Assembly (NCBI RefSeq): GCF_910596095.1
Contig: NC_056542.1
Span: forward strand, 29,704,957-29,768,956
Direction of reading: 5' to 3'
DNA: 64,000 nt
DNA from: Thunnus maccoyii
Taxonomy: Eukaryota; Chordata; Actinopteri; Scombriformes; Scombridae
The notes under the pieces were generated by a model. It was not told where the DNA came from. It searched no databases and saw only the letters and a program-made list of their open reading frames with translations. The position numbers and the translations under genes were made by a program. Shown here one piece after another: positions 39,401-52,200 of this stretch (position 1 is the stretch's first letter; each line of letters opens with the position of its first letter).

Positions 39401-42400
39401 GATATTAAGGTATTATGGGTGAAGCAGTGTCACAGATCCATTTCAATCCTGTTGAGCAGCTGAACCATCTTGATTATTCATAGAAAATGTTCTTTTTTGT
39501 CCAGAATCCTGAGAGCTTCATGGTCTGGGTTCACTTCAAGGCCCCTCAGAAGTACACAGCCTCTTCAGGTAATCAACCTTGATTGAATATACTGTATTTA
39601 AACTGAACTTTATGGATTTTCACTGATTATATCATTCATGTTAATGGCAATGGGATGTGTTAACTTTTTAATATGTCACTAATCTAATAATTTAAAAAGC
39701 GTCAGATTTTTACAGATGAAAATCAAACCCAATTATGTTCTGCTAACCCTGCTAACTCCTTGTGTTTGTGCTTGTCAGGAGAGCTTGGTCCAGCTGATGA
39801 ATACTGCGCTCGGGTGGACATTGAAGTGGACTCTCCTGGTGCGAGTCATGTGATTAGGAGTATTCCTGTCAGAGCCAGGTCTGGAACTGCAAGGGTCCAT
39901 GCTCCAAAAGACCTGCAGGTAGTCAAGCTGCCATATGGCTGTTTTCAGACTGATGCAGTGGAGCTTTGTACTTCACCACTACTTTACCTGTAAAACCTAG
40001 AATAATGATACTGAAAAATCATGGATGTAATCATTCAGAGGTTGGCTGGACCTATAATATTCTTGTTAGCCTATTATTAAAGTTGACTTAATCATTACAC
40101 TGATGGAAGATGGTGAATGTTTGCACTATTTAATATGTTTAGTCAAGTTCTTGGCATCTCCATGCTTCAAATCAACTAGTCCATTTTGGCCAGTCAAACA
40201 TACTATACAGAGCTAGCTACTTGAAGGTGAGATGCTCTAATCCATAAAAGGGGCATGTTGTAATTGCAAAGTAATGAGTCAAATGTAGAAATGGCTAACT
40301 AACCAACTAACAGTACACCTGACCAGGTGTACTGTAGGCACTTTCGGACTTAACAGTTCTGGGGACTTCCTGAGAGGAACTATCCACTTGGGAGCTCCCC
40401 CCGAGAATTATATACCTTCAAGGGCTTTCTTTATGTTTGCATTCACACCACCGATAGGAATGCTGAAGTGACACATGAGATACAACTTCAACACCAACAA
40501 GATGGAGGACGCTGTGATTGGAGCTGTGTGTTGTGTGTCGTGGGTTTCATGTTAAAAACGGAGTTGGAAAGGAGACGTGTTCCGTTCCAATGATTAAAGC
40601 AAAAGGCTAATGTTAAGAGCTGTTGTTTACACAGGTTTTTCAGAATGGTGGTTGTCAGTGCTGCATTGGCTCATGTGTTTGACCAGTTACTGTACACTTA
40701 TGTCACTCAAGGTTCCTCTTGTGCTTAGAGAGTACCTACCCTGAAATATGAGCTAAAATAGTCCTAAAAACTACGATTGTTCCCAGTTCCTGCAGTGCAG
40801 ACACAATAAAAAAGGGGAAATTCCTGTAATAGTTCTTAGAACTATGAAAAAGTTCCTCGGGTCTGAAAGTGCCTAATGTGAAACATGGGTGTTTTGGGGA
40901 GTTGTGAATCCCAACATTTTGACTTTTCCAAAACAATCCTTTTCTAATTCAACAATATCTGACGTTCCAAAAACTATTTAAAATCTGTGATTAAATATTC
41001 TTAACTCAAGGTTCACTCACTCAGCTATTCATGAAGGTTTTGTCATGTGACCTAAGCAGAAGACTTACAGCATGTGATAACAGGTGGTCATATATGGGAG
41101 GAACTCCAATTTTCCCTCATGGGGAGGTCCTGTCTTTAGGGTGTACCAGCAGAGATCGTAAGTACTTAAATGATTTGTGGCAGTTGTTGACTCCTTGTGA
41201 TCGGAAGACTCTTGCTAGATGTTCTAACAGCCTGCCAGCATAAGGGAATCCTACTGGGATGCTTTTGGTGATCTTCAGTGGGTTAGCAGTGTCAGGTCTG
41301 GTGTTAAATCCTCCCTTATACGACCACCTGTTGTGACCACCTGAATGAACCTCCACGCTCAAGCATCTAAAATGTTTTAATGCATATAGAGTGCATCTAT
41401 GTAGAAATTCAAATAAGACTTTTTAAATTTGATTAATCATTAACACATTTGATTTTAACCAGCTTTTTCTTATCATCATGTTCCATTTTTTCACTACTTC
41501 CTTGGACTTTGTAAAGTTGGCAGTGAACTACTTTGTGTGCTTCTTTTGTCTAGACTGTCAGCCTGTATGCTCCACTGGGTAAATCTAGTCAACAGACGCT
41601 GCCATTAAAGAATGCAGGAAACATTGACGTGCAGCTGAAACTCAAGGTAATTCTGACCTTTACTTTTCTTATTAGATCTGGGGTTTGGGTAAGCCTCTGA
41701 CATTTTGAGCTCAGACTGTCGCACATACAGTGGGGATTCATTGATATTTTGCCTCTGTTTTTCTTGTTTTCTACATTTCTTTTTTTTTTTACCTTTTCCC
41801 TGTCTGCCTTCTCACTTCACTGTATCCCTTTTCTCTTTTCTTATTCTCTTTCTTCCTTTGTTTCTTTTTGCTCCTTCCCCATTGAACCTTTTTTCTGTCC
41901 TTGTCCCACCTTTTCTTGACTCACTGTACTCCTTTTTTTTCTTAATTTCTTTCTTGTTGCTGTCTTGCCAACATTCAACATATTTTTGCTTTGCTCTTTT
42001 GCCCCTTCCCCTTGTCACATCTGTTCCTTCTTTTCCTCCTCTGATTATAGAGCAGTGATGCTGAGGACTGTTTCTTAGTGACACCTGATGAACTGACCCT
42101 CAGAGTGGGAGAGGAGCAAGGCATTGTGGTGTCCTTCAAAGCACAGGGTAACAGGAAATACAGAGAAAGGTATAAAAACATTTGATGTGATTACATGTGC
42201 CTAACTAACCCAGCTGGGCTTCTGTTGGTTTTGTGCAACAACCAGATTTCTTTAACGTCCTGTAAATGAGAAACCAAAAGTTCATCCATTCTATAATAGG
42301 GAGTAGGTATTAGAGAAATCTGCTCACATGTTTAGTGGACATCTAAACTCATTCTTTGGGATTAACTTGGTTATGCTCGTTGTGTTGCAGTCTTCTCACC

Positions 42401-45400
42401 ATCCTGGTGCTGCCATCAGGCCCTCAGTATGAGGTAACCCTGAAAGGAGAAGTTGTCTCAGAGGACTCTGGAAAAGCTGCCTTTCCCTCTGCTGCCGTCT
42501 TTGGTCCTGGTCTGGCCAACGATGTTCCACCAATCCTGTCTAACAAACAGTTTGTAGCCTGGGGAGGAGTCACTCTGGGACGAGCTGTGTAAGCAACTTT
42601 GCAGTTTTTCATTACTTTCACTCTTATGTGGAAGCAGAAAAACACTTTCAAGGTATCAATTATTCATTTGAAAGTAATCAATAAAAAACTCAAGGCCCAA
42701 TGGTCCCTCTTATTCTATTAAAGCTTGTATAATGTTATTTATGAGAAGGGACAGACAATGTCTACAGGGAGTGTTATTCCTCAGAAGCTATTTCAACATA
42801 ATGCACAATTTATTTATACTCATTGAAAGGACAGACAGCAGTATTACAGTGTTTCCCCTAGGATTTTTTTCAGCAGCGGTGCTGTTCCGTGCACGTGGAG
42901 CCCACAATGTCAGGACCCGTATTTGCGCACATCGGCAGTGGAATAACTTAAAACCAGCTTAGATTTGTTCCAGATAGGTTTATCCATGTCCACAGGGTCA
43001 TGTGTATGATAATTTACAAGAGCTTTTGACACCAGAAGGACTCTCGAGGTCCAGATAAGTGTCATTGTAATACATGTCAAAAATGAAATTCCTCAACGCA
43101 GTCTGGGGGTTTGGAGATTCTCCCCCAAGAAAATTTGATGTTATTTGACTAAAAACTATGTATTTTCACATCATTTTGGACCATTATCATTACAATATTA
43201 ATAAAAAGGTAACACGGGTTGTAGTTTTTCACAGTATAGTTAGACATTAATTTGTAAGAATGAAGTAAACGCTATGTCCTGCAGTAATCCTTATTGAGAG
43301 CAGGATTAGAATTGATTTATATTTTAAAAATAACTAACAGTGTTTCTAGAGCACTTTGCAACAGCAAAGTCACTATATAATATCAGTAATATCTCACTGG
43401 AAACAAAAATAACATTTCAATAAAATGATATTCCTGACGTGAAAATACAGATCTAAGTTTGAGTTGGCTGTTCTCCACACATTAAGACTTTTGGATAATG
43501 ACTCAATCTCAAACACCATTGAAGCACAGTTTGTCAAAGATAATACGCTTGACACAGAACTCCTTCACACTAACTGTTATCACATAACTAACAGCTGCCA
43601 TTGTTTTTCAGCCAACAGAAGCTGGTTCTAAGGAACAACTCGACCAACGCCACACAGCAGCTGCGTTTGCTTATTCGAGGTCAAGACCAGGACTGTTTTC
43701 AGGTAGATTGGTATTTCAAAACTTTTCAAACTTTTCTTTTTCATTTCCAGTGTATTGTGCTTGTAAAACCGTTTTTTCTGTACAACCAATTTGATCACAA
43801 AGGCACATGTAGCAAGATAGAGAGGAGGTCTATAGTGAATACTTAATATGCAATTTCTCATCTAATAAAACAGAAATGTTCACACTCATGCCACCCTGAG
43901 CATGGTGAAATGTTGTAAAATCATTATAGATTGTATTTTGAATAATTACAAAAGAACTTGTGTGTGTCTCAGCTCCAGAGTATGTTCAGTCCTGAGGAGC
44001 GTCTGACCCGACATGGGGAGCTGTCCATTCGTCCCAGAGAGGACGTGACCATCCACCTGCTCTTCGCTCCCACCAGGGTGGCCTGCATGTTGGCCAAGCT
44101 GGAGATAAAACAGTCTGGAGTCCGGCCTTCACAGCCAGGGGTCAAATTCACTGTGAGAATTTGTTGCTCTCCTTTTTTTTTTCTTTCTTTTACTTCTTTT
44201 TGTCCTATTTCACTTCCTTTGCTGTCTCTTTGCTATGCTTTCAATTTTTCTATACGAAGACTTGGGCTAAAAGTAAAATTTGGCTCCTGTCCTTGTTCAG
44301 ATTCCACTTTCAGGCTACGGTGGCACCAGCAACATCATCCTGGAGGACCAGAGGAAACAGGCGGACGGCTACGTGGCAACACTGACAGACATCGCTGTTG
44401 GGCGTGTTAGCAAGGTGTGCCTGTGTGTGAGGAACACCGGCTCCAGAGCAGCTTTCATCAAAGCCATGGCCTTCTCAGATGTGCAGTCCCGAAGAGTTAT
44501 GGAGCCCTCTGTCATCAGCCTGGCCCCGTCACAGTTTGTACTGAAGGAAAGAACACAAGAGGTAGGAGAGAGCATACAAGACTCAAGATCTGATGTTTAG
44601 CAGTAACACATAGGGGGAAAAAATAAATGTAAATGATGACTGTGCTTTTGTCTGAACTATAGTTATAGTTTGTAATTTTCTTGCATTGCCTGTCTTATGT
44701 ATGCTGGAATGCGGTCACTAATTATGTGTGTGTTTTTCAGGTGATCACTGTGCTCATGAAATCCACCCAGAGAGAGCAGAGTCTGTGTCAGGCAGACAGC
44801 GCTCTGCTGGCTACTGTCTTACTGTTTTGTGGAGATGAGGTCTCCAGGCAGCAGTACAGAAGGTGAGACCTTGCAACACTTCATTTATTTGTTTTTTATG
44901 CTGTTTAAGTAGCAGTGTTGGCAGGAATAAGAAGTAGATAGTTACAAAATCAACCTAAACTATCCTTGATTCAAAACAGGGAAATAGTGAAACATTTCCT
45001 GATCATGAGTCTCTCTGGACTGAGTTGATCAATCTTCAGCATGAAAGCACCATTCTGTGTGCTGTAACTGTCAATGTTAATGAACTTTACTACTGTGTAA
45101 AATTGGGTTGTTGTCCTCACGAGAATCGGTGCAGAGCTGGAAAAATGATTTTACAAATGCAGACAGTAAGACCAATACAGCTAAAAACGTTGACATTTAT
45201 AAGACCACCCATTCTTTGTAGTTTCCTCATTTACACAAGCAGTTCCCAGTTGTGGAAACCCAGTGATGGTGGGTTTATCCACTGTGAGTTGTGATTAAAA
45301 AAAAAAACTGCTTATAGCGTAAAAATATGTGCAAAAACGACCCCCTGAAACATCATGAAAAGGCCAGGAAAACTTCAGCAGAAAGTCCCCATCGTCCGAC

Positions 45401-46160
45401 CACTCAAACAGCCAGCGGAGCATTAAAAAGACCTTGGAGGCTAAAACCTATTACCTAAATGAGCTAAAGATATGGCTCTGGTAAAGCATTAGTTAAAGAG
45501 GTACTGCCCACTTAAACATGTTTTTGAGCTGTAAACTAAATTATGACTGTACTGTGATGAAACACATCAGTGCTGGTGTTAATATTAACATTGACACCAA
45601 ATTTATAAAAATCGGCATTTCATGAGTTGAAATGTCTCAACCTGTCATCTGCTGTGCAGAAAAGGCGGGGCCAATGTTGACGTATAGTCGACCATTTGGG
45701 AGTTCTCTACGTCATGAAACTTATATAAATGGTAGAATGCTAACGCCCACCTCCTTCAGCCCCACTCTTATTTTCAAATATATGCTGATCGAGACAGTTT
45801 TAGCTCCAGCAGCTAACAGCACTGCTGGAGGAAATCTCTCCGTCTGTGACTGTCCGTAGGAGGAAATGCTGCTTGCAGCCTCAAAAACAGCAGAAAAGCT
45901 CTCCGGCTGACTGTTCCTGCAGTTATCAGCGGGTAAAATTTTGTTTTAAAATGTTAAATCACAGGGTAACTGGAGCTCTACTGTTACTGAACCTGTCCAC
46001 TGCAGAGCAGCAGCGGACTGTAGCTCTGCAGCCGACAGTCACAGACAGAGATTTCCTCCAGCGGGTCAGTGCTGCTGAAGCTAAAACTGTCTTCATGTGA
46101 AAATACACCAAGTTAAACACAGACAGGTTTAAAAATGACTTCTGGCTTGTTTAAATGTTG

Positions 46161-46225
<65 letters not shown>

Positions 46226-49200
46226 TCTCTGGCCAAAGGATGTCACTGAGCAACTCCTGCCCACCTGCCTCACACATCAACGCCCTCCTGCCTCCTCTCA
46301 GCCAACTTTTTAGCATTTCAAAATAATGCAGTGGGTGAATTTAGGCTCAGACCTGGAGGTGAAGTTACGTTTTAATCCTTTGTTTTGTGATGGTGACCAA
46401 ACAAATGCTACTAAATGCTTTTCCGCAACTATTCTTGATATGGTGTTATCTTCTCTAACTTTACACTGATGTTACATGTCAAGAAAGTGTGAAAAATGCA
46501 CCATTACAGAAAGAAAGAAAAAATGTAGCAGATAACAGACTTATTTGATTATTCTTGAATTTAATGTTTCATGAGCTGTCTGTGTAAACAAATGATAATA
46601 TTGCTTGTTCTGTCTGCATTAAGACAATATACTGTAGTTAGGAATAAATATTTTTTCGCTAAAAAATGGTTGCCCTAAGATCCACAGAAGGAAATTTTGA
46701 TCTCTGAGTGGGGAAAAAATTTGAGATTCTCATTTTGACCAGAATGGTGCAGCTCTAGCGCTGCTGCCCACACATTTGTATTCTGGCCGATAGTTTCAAA
46801 AACACAAACATTGTTTTTAAAGTCATTAAAAGGGCTAATAGTTTGTAGATCCAACTCCAGAGGGTTCTGTTTTGTGAGAAAGCTGTTTTTATTCCCACTA
46901 CAGTGCATTTATGTTTTGTTCTTTCAGATTGCTTCAGAGCAAACCAGAGGCTGCACAGAAGGCTCTGTCTGACAACAGTCTGCTGAAAAACATCGACTTT
47001 AATGAGAAGTTCCTGGGAGAAGAAAATGTTGCAGAGAGTAAGAAGTCACGATCATGAAAAATCAAAATAATCAATTTGGTCCCAATTTAAATCCACCAAG
47101 GATGATATTGAAAGTCAGCTGCAATGTTTTTATATTTTATTTTGCTACTCTATTGCTCATTAATCGATGAATGAATAAATCATGAGTGATTTTTTATATA
47201 TATATATATATATACTATATGTAATGTTCTGACCACTTAGGTAGATCTTTGCAGGAATTTATATTCATATAAAGGTACCAGGGAGGAAAAAGGTTTTATT
47301 TGAAAAAATTGTTTATGATAACTACATCTTTCACTGACAGAATGTTACTGAAGAAAACAAATAATTCTAAAATGTACATATTGCTTGTTGGAATACAGGT
47401 CTTAAGATATGCTCTAAACCGTTGGTGGTTCTGTTGTTTGGTTTGACTCTGATTTTACTTTCTTGTAGCGTACAACCTGCCCCAGCGGCCAAATGAGGCC
47501 CACATCTTCTATGGAAACATGAGTAAGGTGGCTGTGTTGTTGCTGGGAAGTACAAAGAGCACAGAGTGTGAGGAGAGCAACCACAACGAGCTGCTGCTGC
47601 CCTCAGAGACAGACAGGTAATGTCATACATATCAAATATCACCAACATACTGTAACATACTAGGCCCTGGTTACTATAACTACTGACTTTATGATATTAT
47701 AAAAGCAATATGTCTAAGGGTCTGCACATTTTTATACTCAACATTGTTTTGTAAGATAAGATTCTGTCCATTGTTTGCATTTTGCATCTCTTTGATAACC
47801 ATGTGTTATGTTAATTCCCAGTGCTTTGGCAAATGGCAATGTGTCTCTGGACGTGCTGCCAGTGAAGGGTCCCCAAGGTCCAGCAATGAGAGTGGCAGAG
47901 CCCACGTTAAAGGTACCAGAAGCCCTTTTATGGTTCCTTGCTATGATTGTAGATCATTGTGTCAACTGGATGTGATCAAGGAAAGGTTCACTGCATTTGA
48001 CGGAAAATAAAGTCTTTGAATGTAGAATGGCTTTTTCCCCCCGCAGGCTTCAGAACCATTACACAGGCAGTCCGAGTCCTGGACCATCCATCCAGAACAA
48101 CTTGTGCTCGCAGCTCCTACTATCAGTGAGTGGAATATTGATTCCAAAAGTGTTTTATGAGGTGAAATTTTATCACCTAAGCTTTGAATTCTACTTCAAC
48201 ATTTAGGAGTGTGGTTGTTGAAGCAATCCACTCCCAGCTGTAAGAGACTGACTCTGCAATTGTATCTAACATTACTAATACCCAGCAGCTTACACTTTAA
48301 TTGTTGTGTTGTTTTTAGATGGTTCAGCCACCACCAGTCAGGTTCAGATCCGGAACAACACATCCAGAGAGCTGAGCTTTGATTTGTCCTGGCCCGCTCA
48401 CTGCCTCACAATCACCCCTCAGCATGGTGTCATCGAGCCACAGTAAGAGCACACTCAAACTCTCGGGGCCTTTTGGTTTTTCAATGAAATATGTTAGCTA
48501 CAGTAAGCTAAGTGCCTAAGCAGGGTCAAAGTTTTTAACACAGGCACCTTTGCTCTTTATCCTTCATGTTTTATTTTCATGTCCACACTGTGTAGACAAT
48601 ATTACCAAATGACAAATCTTCTCACTGCTTTACCTCTGTCTAAACTAAATGTAATAATTGTATTCTTAGTACTGTATATGCACAGTATGTAACTGCTGCA
48701 GCCCAGTCATTAAAACTATTATCATAGCTACACAAGATGAACGATTAGGAAGAACATGAAAACATAATCTCTTTGACTGTGTCTGAATTTGGTGCTTAAA
48801 TTTATCCACCTGCGTCTGATTTCTTTGTTATCGTCAACTAAGGTGCCACCTGCAGATTTTGATCAGTCCCAACCCCTCACTAGCAACCAAATCTGCCCTG
48901 CTGCCATGGAGTGGACAGATTTATGTCCAGTGTGATGGTCAACAGAAGGTACAGAACATCCACTCATCAAGAATGACAAGTCATTCACGAATGTTGTCTT
49001 GTGCTGTGAGAATTTAACATGAGCAAAACATGTGTGTTCAGTTTATCAAGGTCCAGATCCGTCGGGACCTGGCTCTGGATGTGTCAGCTGCCCCAGCAGA
49101 TACCACCCTGTCAGCCTTGGCTCCTCAGGCTGCCACCCCTGTGCTGCCTGCAGCCAGGTTAACCACTAAACCCTCGCTCCCCTCACAGGCCCCACTGCTG

Positions 49201-52200
49201 CTACCTCAAGCCCTGGTGGAGATCAGCAACAAGACCATCATCTTCCCCACCACTCCTTCAGGGGAGACATCAGGTAGGAAGTTGACTGGCTTAATTCTGA
49301 GCTGAACATGAATACATTGTGGTCAAGTCTGAGTACCTTTACGACAACTATCTGCAAGAAGCTGTAGTGTGAAATACCCTCTAGACTGGGAGTTTATGTT
49401 GTAGTCTGTAGGCAGCGCACTGTGTGAATATTCCTGAGGGAGACTCAAACTCTGTGTTGCACTTCAGAGGCCCAGCTGGAGGTGGAGAACGGCGAAGTGG
49501 AAGTGAGGTGGTACCTGTCATCATTTGCTCCTCCATATGTCAAGGTGCTTTTTTTTTTTTTTTTTTAATCTCTTTCTTCTCTCAATTCTTTCATTCTGTT
49601 TACTGTTTTTCTGTTTGTTCTCGTTAACGTCCCTCCTGTGGGAACAGATGCTTGTGCTGCTTTTGTAGGTTGTTCCCAATTTCTTTTCAATTTCATTTTC
49701 TTCTTTTATTATGGTTCACTTGAAGTGTAGCTAAAATTATTCTCTTTTGTTGCGTGGCTCACTTTGGTAATGAGTTTGTTTTGCTGGGTAACACTGTTGA
49801 CGTTCTTAATTTAATCTTGTAGTTGTGTCTTGTTTTGGCCATTGTGTGATAGCAGTGACTCAAGTCAAGCTGTGGTCTCTTCTCTCTCTCCTCAGGGGGT
49901 TGACAACAGTGGAGATGTTTACCGGGCCACCTACACCGCTTTCAGATGCTGCAGGGTCTCAGGCACTCTGGGAGCCCACGAGAAGATGCAGGTAGTCACT
50001 CGCACACAAGTACACTTGTCAGTATTATTTAGTGAAAGGTATTTTCAAGGAGCAGGATAAGAGTTTCTGCAGGTCTCACAGAATGCTTCATGGATGCAAT
50101 AGCTTAAGTTCTGGTCTACCTGTCAAAACCATTTGCCTACCTACCAGTTGGCTCGCAGAAAACAATATTTTCCATCATTACTAGACTTACTCTAAAATAA
50201 TACTGTATCCTTAAAAAAGAGGTGTAACAAGTGGTTTCAGAATTCCTGGGCCATAGTTGGTTCAAACTATATTTGGTTGTAAAACTGAAGTTTTTAAAAT
50301 AGTAGCCAATAGCTAGTCGCCTTTTAGTTGCTTTACTCTATTGAAGTGTTGTTGGTCCAGCCTATGTTGTAAAAATAATCTTCATCTTTACTATAACAAT
50401 GACTTGTATTGCTCATATTTATTCATTTTTAGAGATTAATAGTAGAATAACACAAAATGTGGCAAATAATTTCATTGCCATTCTGCTTTAATAGTCAAGG
50501 ATACTTAACATGTTAAAATTTAATCTATATAAAAATCTCTAAATATCATAATAGGTACTTATAGTATATTAGGTAATTTGCAGTTTTTATCATTTACTCA
50601 CATTTTAGATCACATGATTTTTTCAGTTAGATTGCAGTGGAGATCAACAGTAACCTTTCTAACAACATTTTAACTTGATCACATCAGGATAAGCACATGT
50701 GTAGCTGTTAACATCAGTGACGGCTGTGTTTCATTCAGGTGTGCCAGTAAGCCGTGCTTTTGAGACATAATAAACACGGCCCTGGACCTGGTACATCAAA
50801 ATGGAACACAGCTATAATTACTACTGACAGGTCCAAAGGTGTATAGACCTTGAGTCACTAAGTGCTGTTCTTTTGGGAAGAAACATCAAACAACCTTTGC
50901 AAACACAGTAAATCCGGTCTTGTTTGTGATACACTGCAAGCCTGAAGAACCTTTACAGCATCTTGTCAAAATATTGAATAATTCATGCAAAACAGGTTTC
51001 TGTCTGGGACTAGTCAGTTGTACCCAGCCTTTACTGTGAACCACTGTGAAACATCTGCTGCTTTTCAACCTTTCTATACTTATACTATGTCCTTTCAATC
51101 TGTCACAGTTTTCAGTGGATGATTACAATTTAAAACATGATTTTCTTATACATTTAAATATTTGATTGTTTCATATGCTTAACTTAACCTACTAACCTCG
51201 CAGCAGTAAGACTATATTGAGTGATGAGGCAGTTAAAAAATGAGATTTTCCACCCAGAAGCCAGTCGCTGTAAGAACATGTGTGAATATAACAAGCATTT
51301 ATATGGTTAAATAAATCCTGATTGTGATTTCCTCTAATGTTTCTCTTGCTCTCACAGGTGCCTATTACCTTCCTGCCAAGGGACCGTGGGGACTATGCCC
51401 AGTTTTGGGACTTGGAGTGCCACCCTGTGTCTGAGCCCCAGCAGAAAACCAGAATTCGCTTTCAACTCTGTGGCACTGTGAGGACTTATTTATTAGTTTT
51501 GGGGCCCAGATGTCCATTTTTTTTTTTTTAACCATTTTTTACTTTAATAATGTTAGAGAATTTATTTTGCCAAACCTTAGTTACCGTCTGTACCTTTTTT
51601 TTCTTTTCTTTTTTTCTTTATTTTTCATTCAATTTACTTCCATCTATACTTTTTGTATTTTGTACTCACAACTCATCCCTGAATCCTTAGCTACTGCATA
51701 AATCACTTCTATTGAACGTTTTTATTTCACTCTTATAACAACATTAATATTACCACCGTGTTCTTATTTGCTCTCCTTAGCTGTGCTTCCTTTGCAACAG
51801 AGTAATGGACTTGATTGAAGCTGTGTTTTCATAATGACAACAAAGCAGAAAAATGTCCAGATCTACATTTATTTAACATTTTATTAGGACTTGCATGTGC
51901 TCAGCAATGATATTCATTGTCAAGTTAACACTCCCAAACCATGTGTACATGACTATTGTTCCCTGGGGAGTACACTTTGAATACATTAGCTTCCTTTAAA
52001 GCATTAGAGTGTGTCATTACCTTTTTTTTTATCAGCTTAAAAAAAATCTGCATGTATGGTAGCACCTTGACTATGGCTTTGTAGTGTTAGTGACAGAATT
52101 AACAAATGAGAAAAGTGGGTTGTGGGATGGTAAGGAGAGCCACCCTGCTGAGATTGGCCTGCGGGCTTCGCGTGTGTGCCGCTTTAATGTGAAGTGTTAT

